Made by a program: the position numbers and the translations under genes. Under the pieces are notes generated by a model that worked only from the letters and a program-made list of their open reading frames with translations, did not search any database and was not told where the DNA came from. Positions 34,843-44,750 of a stretch of DNA of 64,000 nt are shown here, piece by piece; the first letter of the stretch is position 1, and every line of letters starts with the position of its first letter. This DNA is from Rhizobium sp. FY34 (GTDB taxonomy: Bacteria; Pseudomonadota; Alphaproteobacteria; Rhizobiales; Rhizobiaceae): positions 275,996-339,995 of the forward strand of contig NZ_STFZ01000011.1 in assembly GCF_005222845.1 (NCBI RefSeq). Reading direction: 5' to 3'.

Positions 34843-37800
34843 CTATTCCGCCGCCATCAGCGGTGGCTTCTTTTCCTCGTTGGCGGCGCGGTGCGAGACC
34901 AGTTCAAGCTCGTCATGCAGGCGCTGTTCCTCATGGGCATGCGGCTTGGCAAAGCGCGCAAGCAGAAGATAGGCGACCGGCGTGATGAACAGCGTCACCA
35001 GCGTGGCAAGCCCGAGCCCGCCGACGATGACCCAGCCAAGCGCAATACGGGCTTCTGCACCCGCCCCTTGCGCAAAGACCAGCGGCACGCCGCCAAGAAT
35101 GGTGGCGATCATGGTCATCATCACCGGGCGCAGGCGAAGGCTGCAGGCCTTTTCGATGGACTCGCGTACGGCTGTTCCCTGATCGCGCAGCTGGTTGGCG
35201 AATTCGACAATGAGAATGCCGTTCTTCGCCATGACCCCAACAAGCAGCACGAGCCCGATCTGGCTGTAGACATTGAGCGAAGAGCCGGTCAGCACCAGCG
35301 CAAAGACCGCGCAGGCCAGACCCAGCGGCACCGTCGTCATGATGATGATCGAGGACAGCACGCTTTCAAACTGCGCCGCCAGCACCAGGAAGATGATGGC
35401 AATGGCAAAGCCGAAGGTGATCGCCATACCATTGGCGTTTTCGCCCAAGGTTTTTGCCTCGGCAAGCGGCATCAGGCGCGACCCATTCGGCAGAAGCGGT
35501 GCGGCCAGCGCCTGAACCTCCTGAAGCGCCTGGCCGAGCGACACGCCATCGCGCAGGCCCGCAGACAGCGAGACCGAGGCCAACTGCTCCTCGCGGGTCA
35601 GGCGCGGCGAAACGGCACCCTCTTTGAGGCTGGCGATCGTCGACATAGGCACGACCTTGCCGTCATTGGTGCGCAGGAAGATGTTTTCGAGATCCGTCGG
35701 ATCGTTGATCGGCTGCATCATCGAGGTAATCTTGACGGGAATGGCTTCCCCCTCGACGAAAACATCGACGACGGAGCGGCCCTCAAGCAGAGCCTGCATG
35801 GAGGCTGACAGGCCGCCGATATCGATCCCGAGATCGGATGCCCGCTCGCGGTCGATGGAAACAGAGAGCTGCGCCTGCGTCGGCTCGTTGTCGAGACGCG
35901 GCGTCTCGAACGAACCGCTTTTCTCCATGGCCTGAACCAGTTGGATTGCTGCCTGGGTGAGCGCGGCGTGCTCATTGCCGACAAGCGCCACCTGAAGACC
36001 ACTGCCGGCGCCACGAATGCGCAGACTGTTGGACTGGATGGCAAAGCCGCGCACTGCCGGCACGCGCATGGCGGCAGCATTGATATCATTGACAATCTCG
36101 TTCTGGCCCCGTTGCCGTTCCGCCCAGGGCGCCAGTGTCATCACCATGAAACCGCTGTTGACGGAGCCACCATTGCCGGACACCGAGAAGATGTTGCGGA
36201 TCTCGCCGCTATCGAGAAGCGGCTGCAGGTTTTCCTCCACGCGCTTCAGCTGATCCTCGGTATATTCGAGGCTGACGCCCTGCGGCGCCGTGAGCCGCAT
36301 CATTACGGCGGAGCGGTCCTCGCGCGGTGTCAACTCGCTTGTCACCTGCCCGAAGGCGACGAAGGCGGCAAAACCGAACAGAAGCGAGCCGGCAATCACC
36401 ACCAGCGGCGCGTTGAGACAAAAGCGCAGGCAGCGGGCGTAAGTGCTTGCAAACAGGTTGCCGAAACCGGCAAGCAGGCCCTTGGGCTCGGTCATCGGCC
36501 GCGTCAGCATGCGCGAAGCAAGCATTGGGCAAAGCGTGAGTGCCGTCACCGAAGACAGCGCCACGGCAAAGGCCAGCACGAAACCGAATTCGCGGAACAA
36601 TCCGCCGAGTTGTCCGGGCAGGAAGGAGAGCGGAATGAACACGGCGGCAAGCGTCGCCGTCGTTGCCAGAACCGCAAAGAACACTTCCTTGGTGCCGAGC
36701 ACGGCGGCCGCCCGCGGCCCCATGCCTTCGGTGCGTCGGCGCACGATATTTTCCAGAACGACGATCGCATCGTCCACCACAAGCCCGGTCGCCAGAACAA
36801 TGGCCAAGAGCGTCAGGATGTTGATGGAGAAGCCGACGAGATAGATGGCGGTCAGCGTGCCGATCAGCGCCACGGGCATGGTGAGTGCCGGGATAAGCGT
36901 GGCGCGCCAGTCGCGCAGGAAGAGATAGAGCACGATAACGACGATCAGTGCCGAAAGGCCGAGCGCAAGTTCCACCTCATGCAGCGCGCCGCGGATGAAC
37001 ACGGCATCGTCGCTGGTAATCACGATGCGTGTGCCTTCCGGCAGGGTGGCCTGCATGGCATCGACAGCGGCGGCAACGCCGCTGGAAATATTCAGCGTAT
37101 TGGATTGCGCCTGGCGGATAATGCCGAGACCAACGCCCTGCACGCCATTCGAGCGCAGCGTGGTGGTGCCGTCATCGGGACCGAGCGTCACGCTTGCCAC
37201 ATCCCGCAGCCGGATATTGTCCTTCACCAGCACGCTTTCAAACGCTTGCGGCGTAGAAAGGTTTGCGGTGGCGCGCACCACGATATCCTGCGTGCGCGAG
37301 GTCAGCGAACCGGCTGGCACGTCAAGCGCTGCACTGGAAAGCGCGCTGGTCACATCCGCCACCGTCAACCCGCGGCTGGCGAGCGCCGCCTGGTTCACAT
37401 CGACACGAAAAATCTTCTCCTGGTCGCCGTAAAGCTCGACATCCGCCACGCCTTCGACAGCGGCCAGACGATCGGTAATCTCATTGTCGACCAGTTGCGT
37501 CAGGTCTTCCATCGACAGCTTGGTCGAGGTGACGGCCAGACGCATGATCGGCTGCGAATCGGAATCCGCCTTGATGATGCGCGGCTCGTCGGTATCGTCC
37601 GGCAGTTGATTGGCGACGCGACCGATAGCATCGCGCACATCGTTTGCCGCAACCGAAAGATCGACGCTGTCATTGAATTCCATCGTCACCCGGCTGGAGC
37701 CGAACTGCGATTCGGACGAGAGCGCCTTCAGGCCGCTGACGCGGGCGACCGCGCCTTCGATCACCTGGGTCAGTTCCTGGTCGATGGTTTGCGGCGAGGC

Positions 37801-37998
37801 ACCCTCATATTCGGTGCGCACGGTAATGACCGGCTGATCGACATCGGGGAGTTCGCGGACTTCAACGCCGACAAAGGCCGCAAGACCGGCCACCACCAAA
37901 AGCGTGTTGATGACGGCAGCCAGGATAGGCCGGCGCACGAACATCGCAGTGAAATCGGATTTCGCCTTCTCCGTCGTACGCTTCTTATCTTCGCTCAT
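34843..37998 (-). CDS. RND efflux pump, inner-membrane transporter subunit
   Basis: This 1051-residue protein is an AcrB/MexB-type HAE1 proton antiporter with twelve membrane helices and two large periplasmic loops. Markers: FVRRPILAAVINTLLVVAGL at the N terminus, GLVVDDAIVVLENIVRR with the twin proton-relay Asp in helix 4, the second-half repeat LVGVMAKNGILIVEFANQLRD and the multidrug-pump loop motifs. It exports drugs or other hydrophobic compounds with the adaptor encoded just upstream; no outer-membrane channel gene is nearby, so a shared TolC-like channel is likely. The ATG overlaps the adaptor stop codon by four bases. Confidence 0.94.
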   Translation of the reverse strand: MSEDKKRTTEKAKSDFTAMFVRRPILAAVINTLLVVAGLAAFVGVEVRELPDVDQPVITVRTEYEGASPQTIDQELTQVIEGAVARVSGLKALSSESQFGSSRVTMEFNDSVDLSVAANDVRDAIGRVANQLPDDTDEPRIIKADSDSQPIMRLAVTSTKLSMEDLTQLVDNEITDRLAAVEGVADVELYGDQEKIFRVDVNQAALASRGLTVADVTSALSSAALDVPAGSLTSRTQDIVVRATANLSTPQAFESVLVKDNIRLRDVASVTLGPDDGTTTLRSNGVQGVGLGIIRQAQSNTLNISSGVAAAVDAMQATLPEGTRIVITSDDAVFIRGALHEVELALGLSALIVVIVLYLFLRDWRATLIPALTMPVALIGTLTAIYLVGFSINILTLLAIVLATGLVVDDAIVVLENIVRRRTEGMGPRAAAVLGTKEVFFAVLATTATLAAVFIPLSFLPGQLGGLFREFGFVLAFAVALSSVTALTLCPMLASRMLTRPMTEPKGLLAGFGNLFASTYARCLRFCLNAPLVVIAGSLLFGFAAFVAFGQVTSELTPREDRSAVMMRLTAPQGVSLEYTEDQLKRVEENLQPLLDSGEIRNIFSVSGNGGSVNSGFMVMTLAPWAERQRGQNEIVNDINAAAMRVPAVRGFAIQSNSLRIRGAGSGLQVALVGNEHAALTQAAIQLVQAMEKSGSFETPRLDNEPTQAQLSVSIDRERASDLGIDIGGLSASMQALLEGRSVVDVFVEGEAIPVKITSMMQPINDPTDLENIFLRTNDGKVVPMSTIASLKEGAVSPRLTREEQLASVSLSAGLRDGVSLGQALQEVQALAAPLLPNGSRLMPLAEAKTLGENANGMAITFGFAIAIIFLVLAAQFESVLSSIIIMTTVPLGLACAVFALVLTGSSLNVYSQIGLVLLVGVMAKNGILIVEFANQLRDQGTAVRESIEKACSLRLRPVMMTMIATILGGVPLVFAQGAGAEARIALGWVIVGGLGLATLVTLFITPVAYLLLARFAKPHAHEEQRLHDELELVSHRAANEEKKPPLMAAE

Positions 37999-39218
37999 GG
38001 ACGCGCCGCCTCCGCCACCTTCTGTTCCGCACCCTGAATGCGCACCGGCTGGCCTTCGCGCACGCGCTGCAGACCTTCCGTCACCACCATGTCATCTGCC
38101 TTCAGATCGGCCTTCACCAGCACCTTGTCGGGATTGCGCTGGATGATGCTGACGCGGGTCTTGCGCGCCTTGCCATCGGCCACCTGCCAGACATAGGAGC
38201 CATCGGCATCCCATTGCACCGACAGCGGATCAACCGCCGGGAATGCTTCGCCGGGAAAGCGCATGGAGACGCTGAACGACATGCCGGCTCGCAAGACGTC
38301 ACTTCCATTGTCGATGCGCGCCCTCACCCGGATCGTACGGCTCGCCGCATCGACGCGGTTATCGATGGAATCCACCTTGCCGGCAAAGGTCTCGCCCGGT
38401 CGGCTGATGGATGTCGCATCCATCGGCATTCCCGGCTTGAGCACGGCAACGAAGCGTTCCGGCGCATAGAAATCGACGAGGATTTCGGAACGGTCATCCA
38501 GCGTGACAATGCTGGTCTGGGTGGTGACATTGTCACCGATATTGATCGCGACAATGCCCGCCACGCCATCGATCGGCGCAACGATATCACGACGCTTGAG
38601 GTTGAGGGTGGCTGTGCTCACCGCAAGCTTTGCCGATTCCTCGGCAATCTGCGCATCGAGCACGTCAAGGCGGGCCACAGACTGGAGATTGCGGTAGGAG
38701 CTCGATTTTTCAACGGCGCTGCGCAGCGAGACCTGCGCCTTGTCGCGCTCGATCAACTGCTCGTCATCATCAAGACGCGCCAGCACATCGCCCTTTTTCA
38801 CCTTATTGCCGGATGCAACCAGGATATGTGTGATCGTGCCGCTGGCCTGCGGCATCACGACGACGGACTGGATCGCCTCGCCATTGCCGATGGCATTCAG
38901 CCGGTCGTTGACGGTGCCGATGGTCACGGCTCTTGCGGCAATCAGCGTGCCACGCTGAGCGCCTCCCTGCCCTCCAGCAGCGCCTGCACCTTGACCACCG
39001 CCCTGCCCCGAACGCTGTCCGCCGGGGGAAGCAGCGCCTGTGCCGCCACCAGGCACTCCAGGCTGAGAAGCGTCCGGCGCGCGAACCAGGGAAACAACCT
39101 CAAGAGGCACGCCCATCTTGACCAGCGCTGGGCCGGCCGCCGGGCTGACGAACAGCCACAGACAGAGACCGGCCAGCAGCACGGCCAGACTGAGGAGCAA
39201 TTGCTTCCAGATGCGCAT
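37995..39218 (-). CDS. RND efflux periplasmic adaptor (membrane fusion protein)
   Basis: This 407-residue protein has an N-terminal membrane anchor (residues 6-24), a lipoyl-like barrel-sandwich domain (VVVMPQASGTITHILVASGNKVKKGDVLARLDDDEQL), a short alpha hairpin and a beta-barrel part (DVLRAGMSFSVSMRFPGEAFPAVDPLSVQWD). Residues 53-90 form a Gly/Gln/Ala-rich low-complexity run, an insertion before the core domain not usual for the family, probably a flexible linker. GGAG precedes the chosen ATG. It forms an operon with the RND transporter. Confidence 0.92.
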   Translation of the reverse strand: MRIWKQLLLSLAVLLAGLCLWLFVSPAAGPALVKMGVPLEVVSLVRAPDASQPGVPGGGTGAASPGGQRSGQGGGQGAGAAGGQGGAQRGTLIAARAVTIGTVNDRLNAIGNGEAIQSVVVMPQASGTITHILVASGNKVKKGDVLARLDDDEQLIERDKAQVSLRSAVEKSSSYRNLQSVARLDVLDAQIAEESAKLAVSTATLNLKRRDIVAPIDGVAGIVAINIGDNVTTQTSIVTLDDRSEILVDFYAPERFVAVLKPGMPMDATSISRPGETFAGKVDSIDNRVDAASRTIRVRARIDNGSDVLRAGMSFSVSMRFPGEAFPAVDPLSVQWDADGSYVWQVADGKARKTRVSIIQRNPDKVLVKADLKADDMVVTEGLQRVREGQPVRIQGAEQKVAEAARP

Positions 39219-39476
39219 CAAGACACTCCGATGGGAAAATACGACTATGAGGTGAATTATCGTGACATACAGTCGCTTAGGCAATGCCGGATCACCAACC
39301 TTGCAAAATTGTAACCTAACGCACAATCACGGACGCGTGAATGGCAGCGACAGGTCGCAGATTTGGCACAAATGCAGCGCCGACTTTGGTGTTTTGCCGC
39401 AATCCGGGCCGATGACTGGAATAAAAGCAGAACATGCTCTATGGCCTTGTCCTCCCGGAATCATTAGATTGACCTG

Positions 39477-41963
39477 ATGACGAACAGTTTCGACGACATT
39501 CCGTTCTTCGATGAAGAACCGGATCACGCTCCGCGCATGAAGCCCGGCCAGGTACCTGCGGCTGCGACCCAACCTGCGCCTTCCGGGCTTGGTATTGCCG
39601 CCCGCGCCATGGCCGCCCGCGACCAGCATCGCGCCCCCGATTATCTCTCCGGCCTCAACCCGGAACAGCGCGACGCCGTGGAAAGCATGGATGGCCCTGT
39701 TCTGGTTCTGGCTGGCGCCGGCACCGGCAAGACGCGTGTGCTGACCACCCGCATTGCCCATATTCTGGCAACGAACCGCGCCTTCCCCAGCCAGATCCTG
39801 GCGGTGACCTTTACCAACAAGGCAGCCCGCGAGATGAAGGAGCGCATCGGCGTGCTCGTCGGTGGCGCCGTCGAAGGCATGCCCTGGCTCGGCACCTTCC
39901 ACTCGATCGGCGTCAAGCTTCTGCGCCGCCACGCCGAACTGGTTGGTCTTCGCTCGGATTTCACCATTCTCGACACCGATGACGTGACACGGCTGATCAA
40001 GCAGCTGATCCAGGCGGAAGGTCTGGACGACAAGCGCTGGCCCGCCCGCCAGTTCGCCGGCATGATCGACACCTGGAAGAACAAGGGGCTAACGCCGAAG
40101 GACATTCCCGAAGGCGATGCCCGTGCCTTTGCCAATGGCAAGGGTCGCGAGCTTTACGCCGCCTATCAGGCACGGCTAAAAAGCCTCAATGCCTGCGATT
40201 TCGGCGACCTACTTCTCCACCCGATAGACCTCTTCCGTCGCCACCCGGATATCCTGCGCGATTACCACCAGAAGTTCCGCTATATTCTCGTGGACGAATA
40301 TCAGGACACAAATACCGCACAGTATATGTGGCTGCGGCTTCTGGCCCAGCGGCCGAAGGATGTGCCGCAGAATGTCTGTTGTGTGGGCGATGACGACCAG
40401 TCGATCTATGGCTGGCGCGGCGCAGAAGTCGACAATATCCTTCGATTTGAAAAAGATTTCGTCGGCGCCAAGGTCATTCGGCTGGAGCGCAACTACCGCT
40501 CGACCGAGCATATTCTGGGAACCGCAGGCCACCTCATTGCCCATAATGAAGGACGCCTGGGCAAGACGCTGTTTACCGAACGCCGTGAACCGGATGACGA
40601 AAAGGTGATCGTGCATGCCGCCTGGGATTCCGAAGAGGAAGCCCGCGCGGTGGGCGAGGAAATCGAACAGCTACAGCGCAAGGAGCACAAGCTGAACGAT
40701 ATGGCGATCCTCGTGCGCGCCTCCTTCCAGATGCGCGAGTTCGAGGATCGCTTCGTGACGCTCGGCCTTAACTACCGCGTCGTCGGTGGTCCACGATTCT
40801 ACGAGCGGCTCGAAATACGCGATGCGATGGCTTACTTCCGCCTCACCTGCCAGGCGGCCGACGATCTCGCCTTCGAGCGGATCGTCAATACGCCAAAGCG
40901 CGGCCTTGGCGATACGACCGTGCGTGCGCTGCATGACTATGCCCGCGCCCGCAACATACCGATGCTGGCGGCCTCCTCCGACATCATCGAGACCGACGAG
41001 TTGAAGCCCAAGGCCCGCAAGGCGCTGTTTGACGTGGTGCAAAATTTCCGGCGCTGGAGCGAGCTGCTGGAGACCACACCGCATACCGAGCTTGCCGAAC
41101 AGATCCTCGAGGAGTCCGGCTATACGGACATGTGGAAGAACGACAAATCGGCGGAAGCGCCGGGCCGGCTGGAAAACCTGAAGGAACTCATCCGCTCCAT
41201 GGAGGCGTTCGAGTCCCTGCGTGGCTTCCTTGAACATGTGTCGCTGGTCATGGATGCCGAGCAGAACGAAAATATGGACGCCGTGTCGATCATGACGCTG
41301 CATTCCGCCAAGGGCCTGGAATTCGAAACCGTGTTCCTGCCCGGCTGGGAGGAAGGCCTGTTTCCGCACCAGCGGGCGCTGGATGAAGGCGGCCGCTCCG
41401 GCCTTGAGGAAGAACGCCGGCTCGCCTATGTCGGCATTACCCGCGCAAAGCGGCGCTGCCATATCTGGTTCGTCTCCAACCGGCGTATCCATGGGCTCTG
41501 GCAATCCACCATGCCGTCGCGCTTCCTCGAAGAGCTGCCGCCGGCCCATGTGGATGTCGCAGCCTCCGACCAGGGATATGGCGGCTATGGCGGGCGCGGC
41601 GGTTATGGCCAGTCGCGCTTCGACAAGACCGAACCCTTCCAGAACTCCTATTCGACGCCCGGCTGGAAACGTGCCCAGGCCAACAAGACCGATGCGACCC
41701 GCGACAACTGGGGCACCCGTTCCGGCCATGCGGTGGACCGCATCGGCTATGGCGAAAGCGGGCCGAAGAGCCGCACCATCGATGGGGAGCTGGTGGCGAA
41801 ATCCGTGGCTGACACGCCCTCGAAATTCACGCTGGGTGAGCGCGTCTTCCACATCAAATTCGGCAATGGCAAAATCGCCTCCATCGAAGGCAACAAGCTG
41901 ACCATAGACTTCGACAAGGCGGGCCAGAAACGCGTGCTCGACGGTTTCGTCGAGAAGACATGA
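39477..41963 (+). CDS. uvrD: UvrD/PcrA-type ATP-dependent DNA helicase
   Basis: This 828-residue SF1A helicase has Walker A GAGTGKT (80-86) in LVLAGAGTGKTRVLTTR, Walker B in YILVDEYQDTNTAQY, motif III/IV VGDDDQSIYGWRGAEVDN and ERNYRSTEHIL, and the C-terminal MTLHSAKGLEFETVFLPGWEEG and YVGITRAKRR. It unwinds DNA in nucleotide excision and mismatch repair. The first 50 residues are Pro/Ala-rich and the C terminus carries a Gly/Tyr-rich linker (GYGGYGGRGGYG) before a Tudor-like end (FTLGERVFHIKFGNGKIASIEG), as in PcrA. It is divergent from the efflux operon. Confidence 0.95.
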   Translation: MTNSFDDIPFFDEEPDHAPRMKPGQVPAAATQPAPSGLGIAARAMAARDQHRAPDYLSGLNPEQRDAVESMDGPVLVLAGAGTGKTRVLTTRIAHILATNRAFPSQILAVTFTNKAAREMKERIGVLVGGAVEGMPWLGTFHSIGVKLLRRHAELVGLRSDFTILDTDDVTRLIKQLIQAEGLDDKRWPARQFAGMIDTWKNKGLTPKDIPEGDARAFANGKGRELYAAYQARLKSLNACDFGDLLLHPIDLFRRHPDILRDYHQKFRYILVDEYQDTNTAQYMWLRLLAQRPKDVPQNVCCVGDDDQSIYGWRGAEVDNILRFEKDFVGAKVIRLERNYRSTEHILGTAGHLIAHNEGRLGKTLFTERREPDDEKVIVHAAWDSEEEARAVGEEIEQLQRKEHKLNDMAILVRASFQMREFEDRFVTLGLNYRVVGGPRFYERLEIRDAMAYFRLTCQAADDLAFERIVNTPKRGLGDTTVRALHDYARARNIPMLAASSDIIETDELKPKARKALFDVVQNFRRWSELLETTPHTELAEQILEESGYTDMWKNDKSAEAPGRLENLKELIRSMEAFESLRGFLEHVSLVMDAEQNENMDAVSIMTLHSAKGLEFETVFLPGWEEGLFPHQRALDEGGRSGLEEERRLAYVGITRAKRRCHIWFVSNRRIHGLWQSTMPSRFLEELPPAHVDVAASDQGYGGYGGRGGYGQSRFDKTEPFQNSYSTPGWKRAQANKTDATRDNWGTRSGHAVDRIGYGESGPKSRTIDGELVAKSVADTPSKFTLGERVFHIKFGNGKIASIEGNKLTIDFDKAGQKRVLDGFVEKT

Positions 41964-42152
41964 GGGACTTGCGCAGCCACGAGCGCCTGCCTGACGCTGC
42001 GCAGCCCTCGCCGCCAAATTCCACTGCGCCTTATCTTGCCGGAACCATCGAAATTGAATAAACCCATGCACATTGACGTCCGGACCAAGATCTTATCGTG
42101 CTTCATGAATTGTAAGCATGTGTAGTTTTATCGGCGTCGCAAACATGTTTAC

Positions 42153-43058
42153 ATGGCGACTTCGATGAACAACACAGTTGACCACATCAAAACACTGCAA
42201 CAGGCCCGGCCAAGTGACGAAATATACGATACGTCACTTCCGCAAGGCATACATCTCTCGGGTGCACGTCGCGCTAAACTTCAAGTCTATCTGATCAATC
42301 TCGATCGTGCGGAGCGACGTCTGGAACTGATGGCGGCAAAATTGAACGCCCTGGGCATAGCCTATCAGCGCATTGCCGGCGTCGATGGGCAGAAGTTGAC
42401 CTTTCCCGTCCCGGAATTCAGCGAAATCTCCTATCGCATGCTGCATGGCCGGCGCTTTCTGCCTGCCGAGGTCGGCTGTTATCTCAGCCACATCAACTGT
42501 GCGAAGCAGTTGCTGGATACGGACGCCGATTTTGCGCTCATTCTCGAAGACGACGTCACCTTTGCAGAGGATGCGATGGACAGTATCGGCCGAGCCATCG
42601 ACCAGTCTGATTGCTGGGACATCCTGCGTCTGACGACCGTGAATTCGGGCCACAAATTCGCGATCCGCCCGCTCGGCAACGGGCGCAATCTTGCCATGTG
42701 CCTGACGCGCGAAAAGGGTGCCGGCGCCTATGTCGTCAACAGGAAGGCTGCCAAGTGGATGATCCAGCGGCTTTTACCCATCCGACTTGCCTATGACATC
42801 GCCTTCGATCTGGAATTCATGAATGGCCTGAACGCCGCCTTCATCCATCCGCTGATCGCCTCGCAGTTCACGCGCGAACCAACCCAGATCCAGACGACCA
42901 TCCACAAACTACCCACCTGGCGCTATTTTTCAGTCCTGCCCTATCGCAGCTATCTGGAAGTGGCGCGGGTGGTGCTGCGCACCGCAAAGCTTGCACGCCA
43001 TCTGCTGCAACGCTCAATGAGAGATCTCAACCACACAACGGCTAAGAGACAGAGATAA
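42153..43058 (+). CDS. Glycosyltransferase family 25 protein
   Basis: This 301-residue cytoplasmic or membrane-peripheral enzyme matches GT25, the LPS/LOS galactosyltransferase family: VYLINLDRAERRLELMAAKL, the PAEVGCYLSHINCAKQLLD stretch, LILEDDVTFAEDAM with the metal-binding acidic pair, and EKGAGAYVVNRKAAKWM. It likely adds a sugar to lipopolysaccharide core or a surface glycan. An in-frame ATG four codons on (MNNTVDHIK) is a possible start. The 190 bases upstream are AT-rich compared with neighbours, and it stands as a single gene, so acquisition or replacement is possible. Confidence 0.85.
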   Translation: MATSMNNTVDHIKTLQQARPSDEIYDTSLPQGIHLSGARRAKLQVYLINLDRAERRLELMAAKLNALGIAYQRIAGVDGQKLTFPVPEFSEISYRMLHGRRFLPAEVGCYLSHINCAKQLLDTDADFALILEDDVTFAEDAMDSIGRAIDQSDCWDILRLTTVNSGHKFAIRPLGNGRNLAMCLTREKGAGAYVVNRKAAKWMIQRLLPIRLAYDIAFDLEFMNGLNAAFIHPLIASQFTREPTQIQTTIHKLPTWRYFSVLPYRSYLEVARVVLRTAKLARHLLQRSMRDLNHTTAKRQR

Positions 43059-43092
43059 GGTCGAGCACCGCGCCCATAGCCGAGGATGATCC

Positions 43093-44463
43093 TTAGCCGT
43101 CGTTCTTCAGATAGTCCACCAGTGTACGGCGGCCCTCGTTTTCAGCCGTCACCGGTGTGGACTGAGACCCGGAAGAGCCACCGCCACGCGGATTGATCTT
43201 GCGAAGCGCCATGGCAGGAATACTGCCCGTGTGGCGTTCGACGATGATCATATGGGTGATATCGCCACGCTGGAAGGCTTTCAGGAAGCGGTCATATTCG
43301 GCAAAGGCCACGCAGCCATGCGAATCGCCGCGCACCCGCAAGAGATAGCTATGCGCCAGAAGACCGGTGCGGCCGAGCGGCGCCACGCCGTCGGTCGGCG
43401 TCAGACGAATGGCAGCAACCCCATGGAACAGTTTCTCGCGCATGGATAGTTTGTAAGTGCCGGGAGGCGTTGGGCCGCGCATCTTCACATGAGTGTATTT
43501 CGGATTGTCGCGCATTTCGCCGATGCCCGAATGGGCTTCGAGCTTCTCGCCGTTCGGCATGTGAACCACGCCATTGGTGATGTCATAGACAGCGATCTTG
43601 GTACCACGGTCAGGCCACGGAACCGAAGGCGTCATGCTCTTCATCGGGTTTTCGGGACGGGCAAAGGCAAGCGCCTTGGGTGCCTCTTCCTCTTCGTCTT
43701 CGGCAATCACAGGCGCCGATGCGCGTGCAGCGGGCTTTGACACAACAGGCCTGGCGGCAGATGGCGCAAGGGCAAGGGCTACTGCATTGGCAGGCGGCCG
43801 GCGCATCGGCAAGGGACCGGCTTCCGGCAGGTCATCATCCGTAGAAGGGCCGATGGCTTCGGCCACGGCGAGTTCCGCCGGGCTCTGCAGATCGGCCACT
43901 TCCACCTCACCACCCTCGGCATTGCCGGCAAGTGCTGCATCCCATGCGGTTTCGGTGGGCGGGGCAATCAGCACGGTTTCATGCAAAGCGGCCGAAAGCG
44001 TCGTCTTCCAGGCATCTTCTGCCGGGCGCTTCTGCGACAGCGCGGCAAACTGGCGATCGATTTCCGCCTGCGCCAGTGCCGCGGAAAGGCTGTCCTTCAC
44101 ATGCGGATCAGCCGGGCGGCGGGTGCTCAGATGCGCAAAATCGGCATCCTCGAGCCGGCCGGACTTTTCGGTGGCGCCGCTGGAAAGGCGCGAGAATTTG
44201 GCGATCTTCAAGGATCGTTCAGCGCGGGGAGACACAGCAATCGGTTTCAGATCGAGCGCGGCGCGCATCTGGTAGCCATAATCAAGGGGCTTTGCGCTGC
44301 CCATGGTCTGCATGGTGACAAGTGCGCCAAGCATCCAGCCGCCGACGGCCAGTGCGACACCGAGCGCAACGCCGCCCTTCAGAAATCCATGCGACGCGCT
44401 GGCTTTTGGCTGGCGCCGGACATTTTTCGAGACGGATGTTTCCGCCGTAAAGACCAGTGCCAT
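43093..44463 (-). CDS. DUF2778 (Tlde1-like) L,D-transpeptidase-related protein
   Basis: This 456-residue protein has one membrane helix near the N terminus (GGVALGVALAVGGWMLGALVTM, about 30-52), a 230-residue Ala/Pro/Glu-rich linker, and a C-terminal DUF2778 domain (about 295-440) with the active-site pattern LLAHSYLLRVRGDSHGCVAF, the His and Ser-His-Gly-Cys of L,D-transpeptidase folds. DUF2778 includes the type VI effector Tlde1, which acts on peptidoglycan peptides. Here a membrane anchor, and no type VI genes nearby, favour a cell-wall remodelling role at the cytoplasmic membrane. Confidence 0.82.
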   Translation of the reverse strand: MALVFTAETSVSKNVRRQPKASASHGFLKGGVALGVALAVGGWMLGALVTMQTMGSAKPLDYGYQMRAALDLKPIAVSPRAERSLKIAKFSRLSSGATEKSGRLEDADFAHLSTRRPADPHVKDSLSAALAQAEIDRQFAALSQKRPAEDAWKTTLSAALHETVLIAPPTETAWDAALAGNAEGGEVEVADLQSPAELAVAEAIGPSTDDDLPEAGPLPMRRPPANAVALALAPSAARPVVSKPAARASAPVIAEDEEEEAPKALAFARPENPMKSMTPSVPWPDRGTKIAVYDITNGVVHMPNGEKLEAHSGIGEMRDNPKYTHVKMRGPTPPGTYKLSMREKLFHGVAAIRLTPTDGVAPLGRTGLLAHSYLLRVRGDSHGCVAFAEYDRFLKAFQRGDITHMIIVERHTGSIPAMALRKINPRGGGSSGSQSTPVTAENEGRRTLVDYLKNDG

Positions 44464-44687
44464 GAACGCGTCACCCTTTACCCACTACTCGTACACCCAA
44501 CGGGAACACAACCGCGCCGGAACACATATGCCGACAGGAGAAGGCTGGCCGCCTTTGCAATTGGCAGGTTCCTGTCGATGAGCAGTCAGGATGACAAATT
44601 ATGGTAACCAATGTGTTTACAAGCCCCCCTGTTATTTCAGGTGCCCATTATATGCCGATGCCGCCGGAAGTTTAGTGGAAATATGGC

Positions 44688-44723
44688 AAAGGCGCGACAT
44701 TGACGGCAAAATGTCGCGCCTTT
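44688..44723 (-). terminator. Terminator after the YeeE/YedE gene
   Basis: AAAGGCGCGACAT and ATGTCGCGCCTTT form a perfect 13-base-pair stem with a 10-base loop, 28 bases past the stop codon of the YeeE/YedE gene on the minus strand. The flanking A and T bases make it plausible in both directions. Confidence 0.75.
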
Positions 44724-44750
44724 ACACCCAAAAGTAGTCCTTCGGCCTTG

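Noticed and set aside
35941..38037. Open frame of 698 codons antisense to the RND transporter
   Set aside because: Composition is His/Arg/Gly/Gln-rich with no hydrophobic pattern, typical of a shadow frame in GC-rich DNA.
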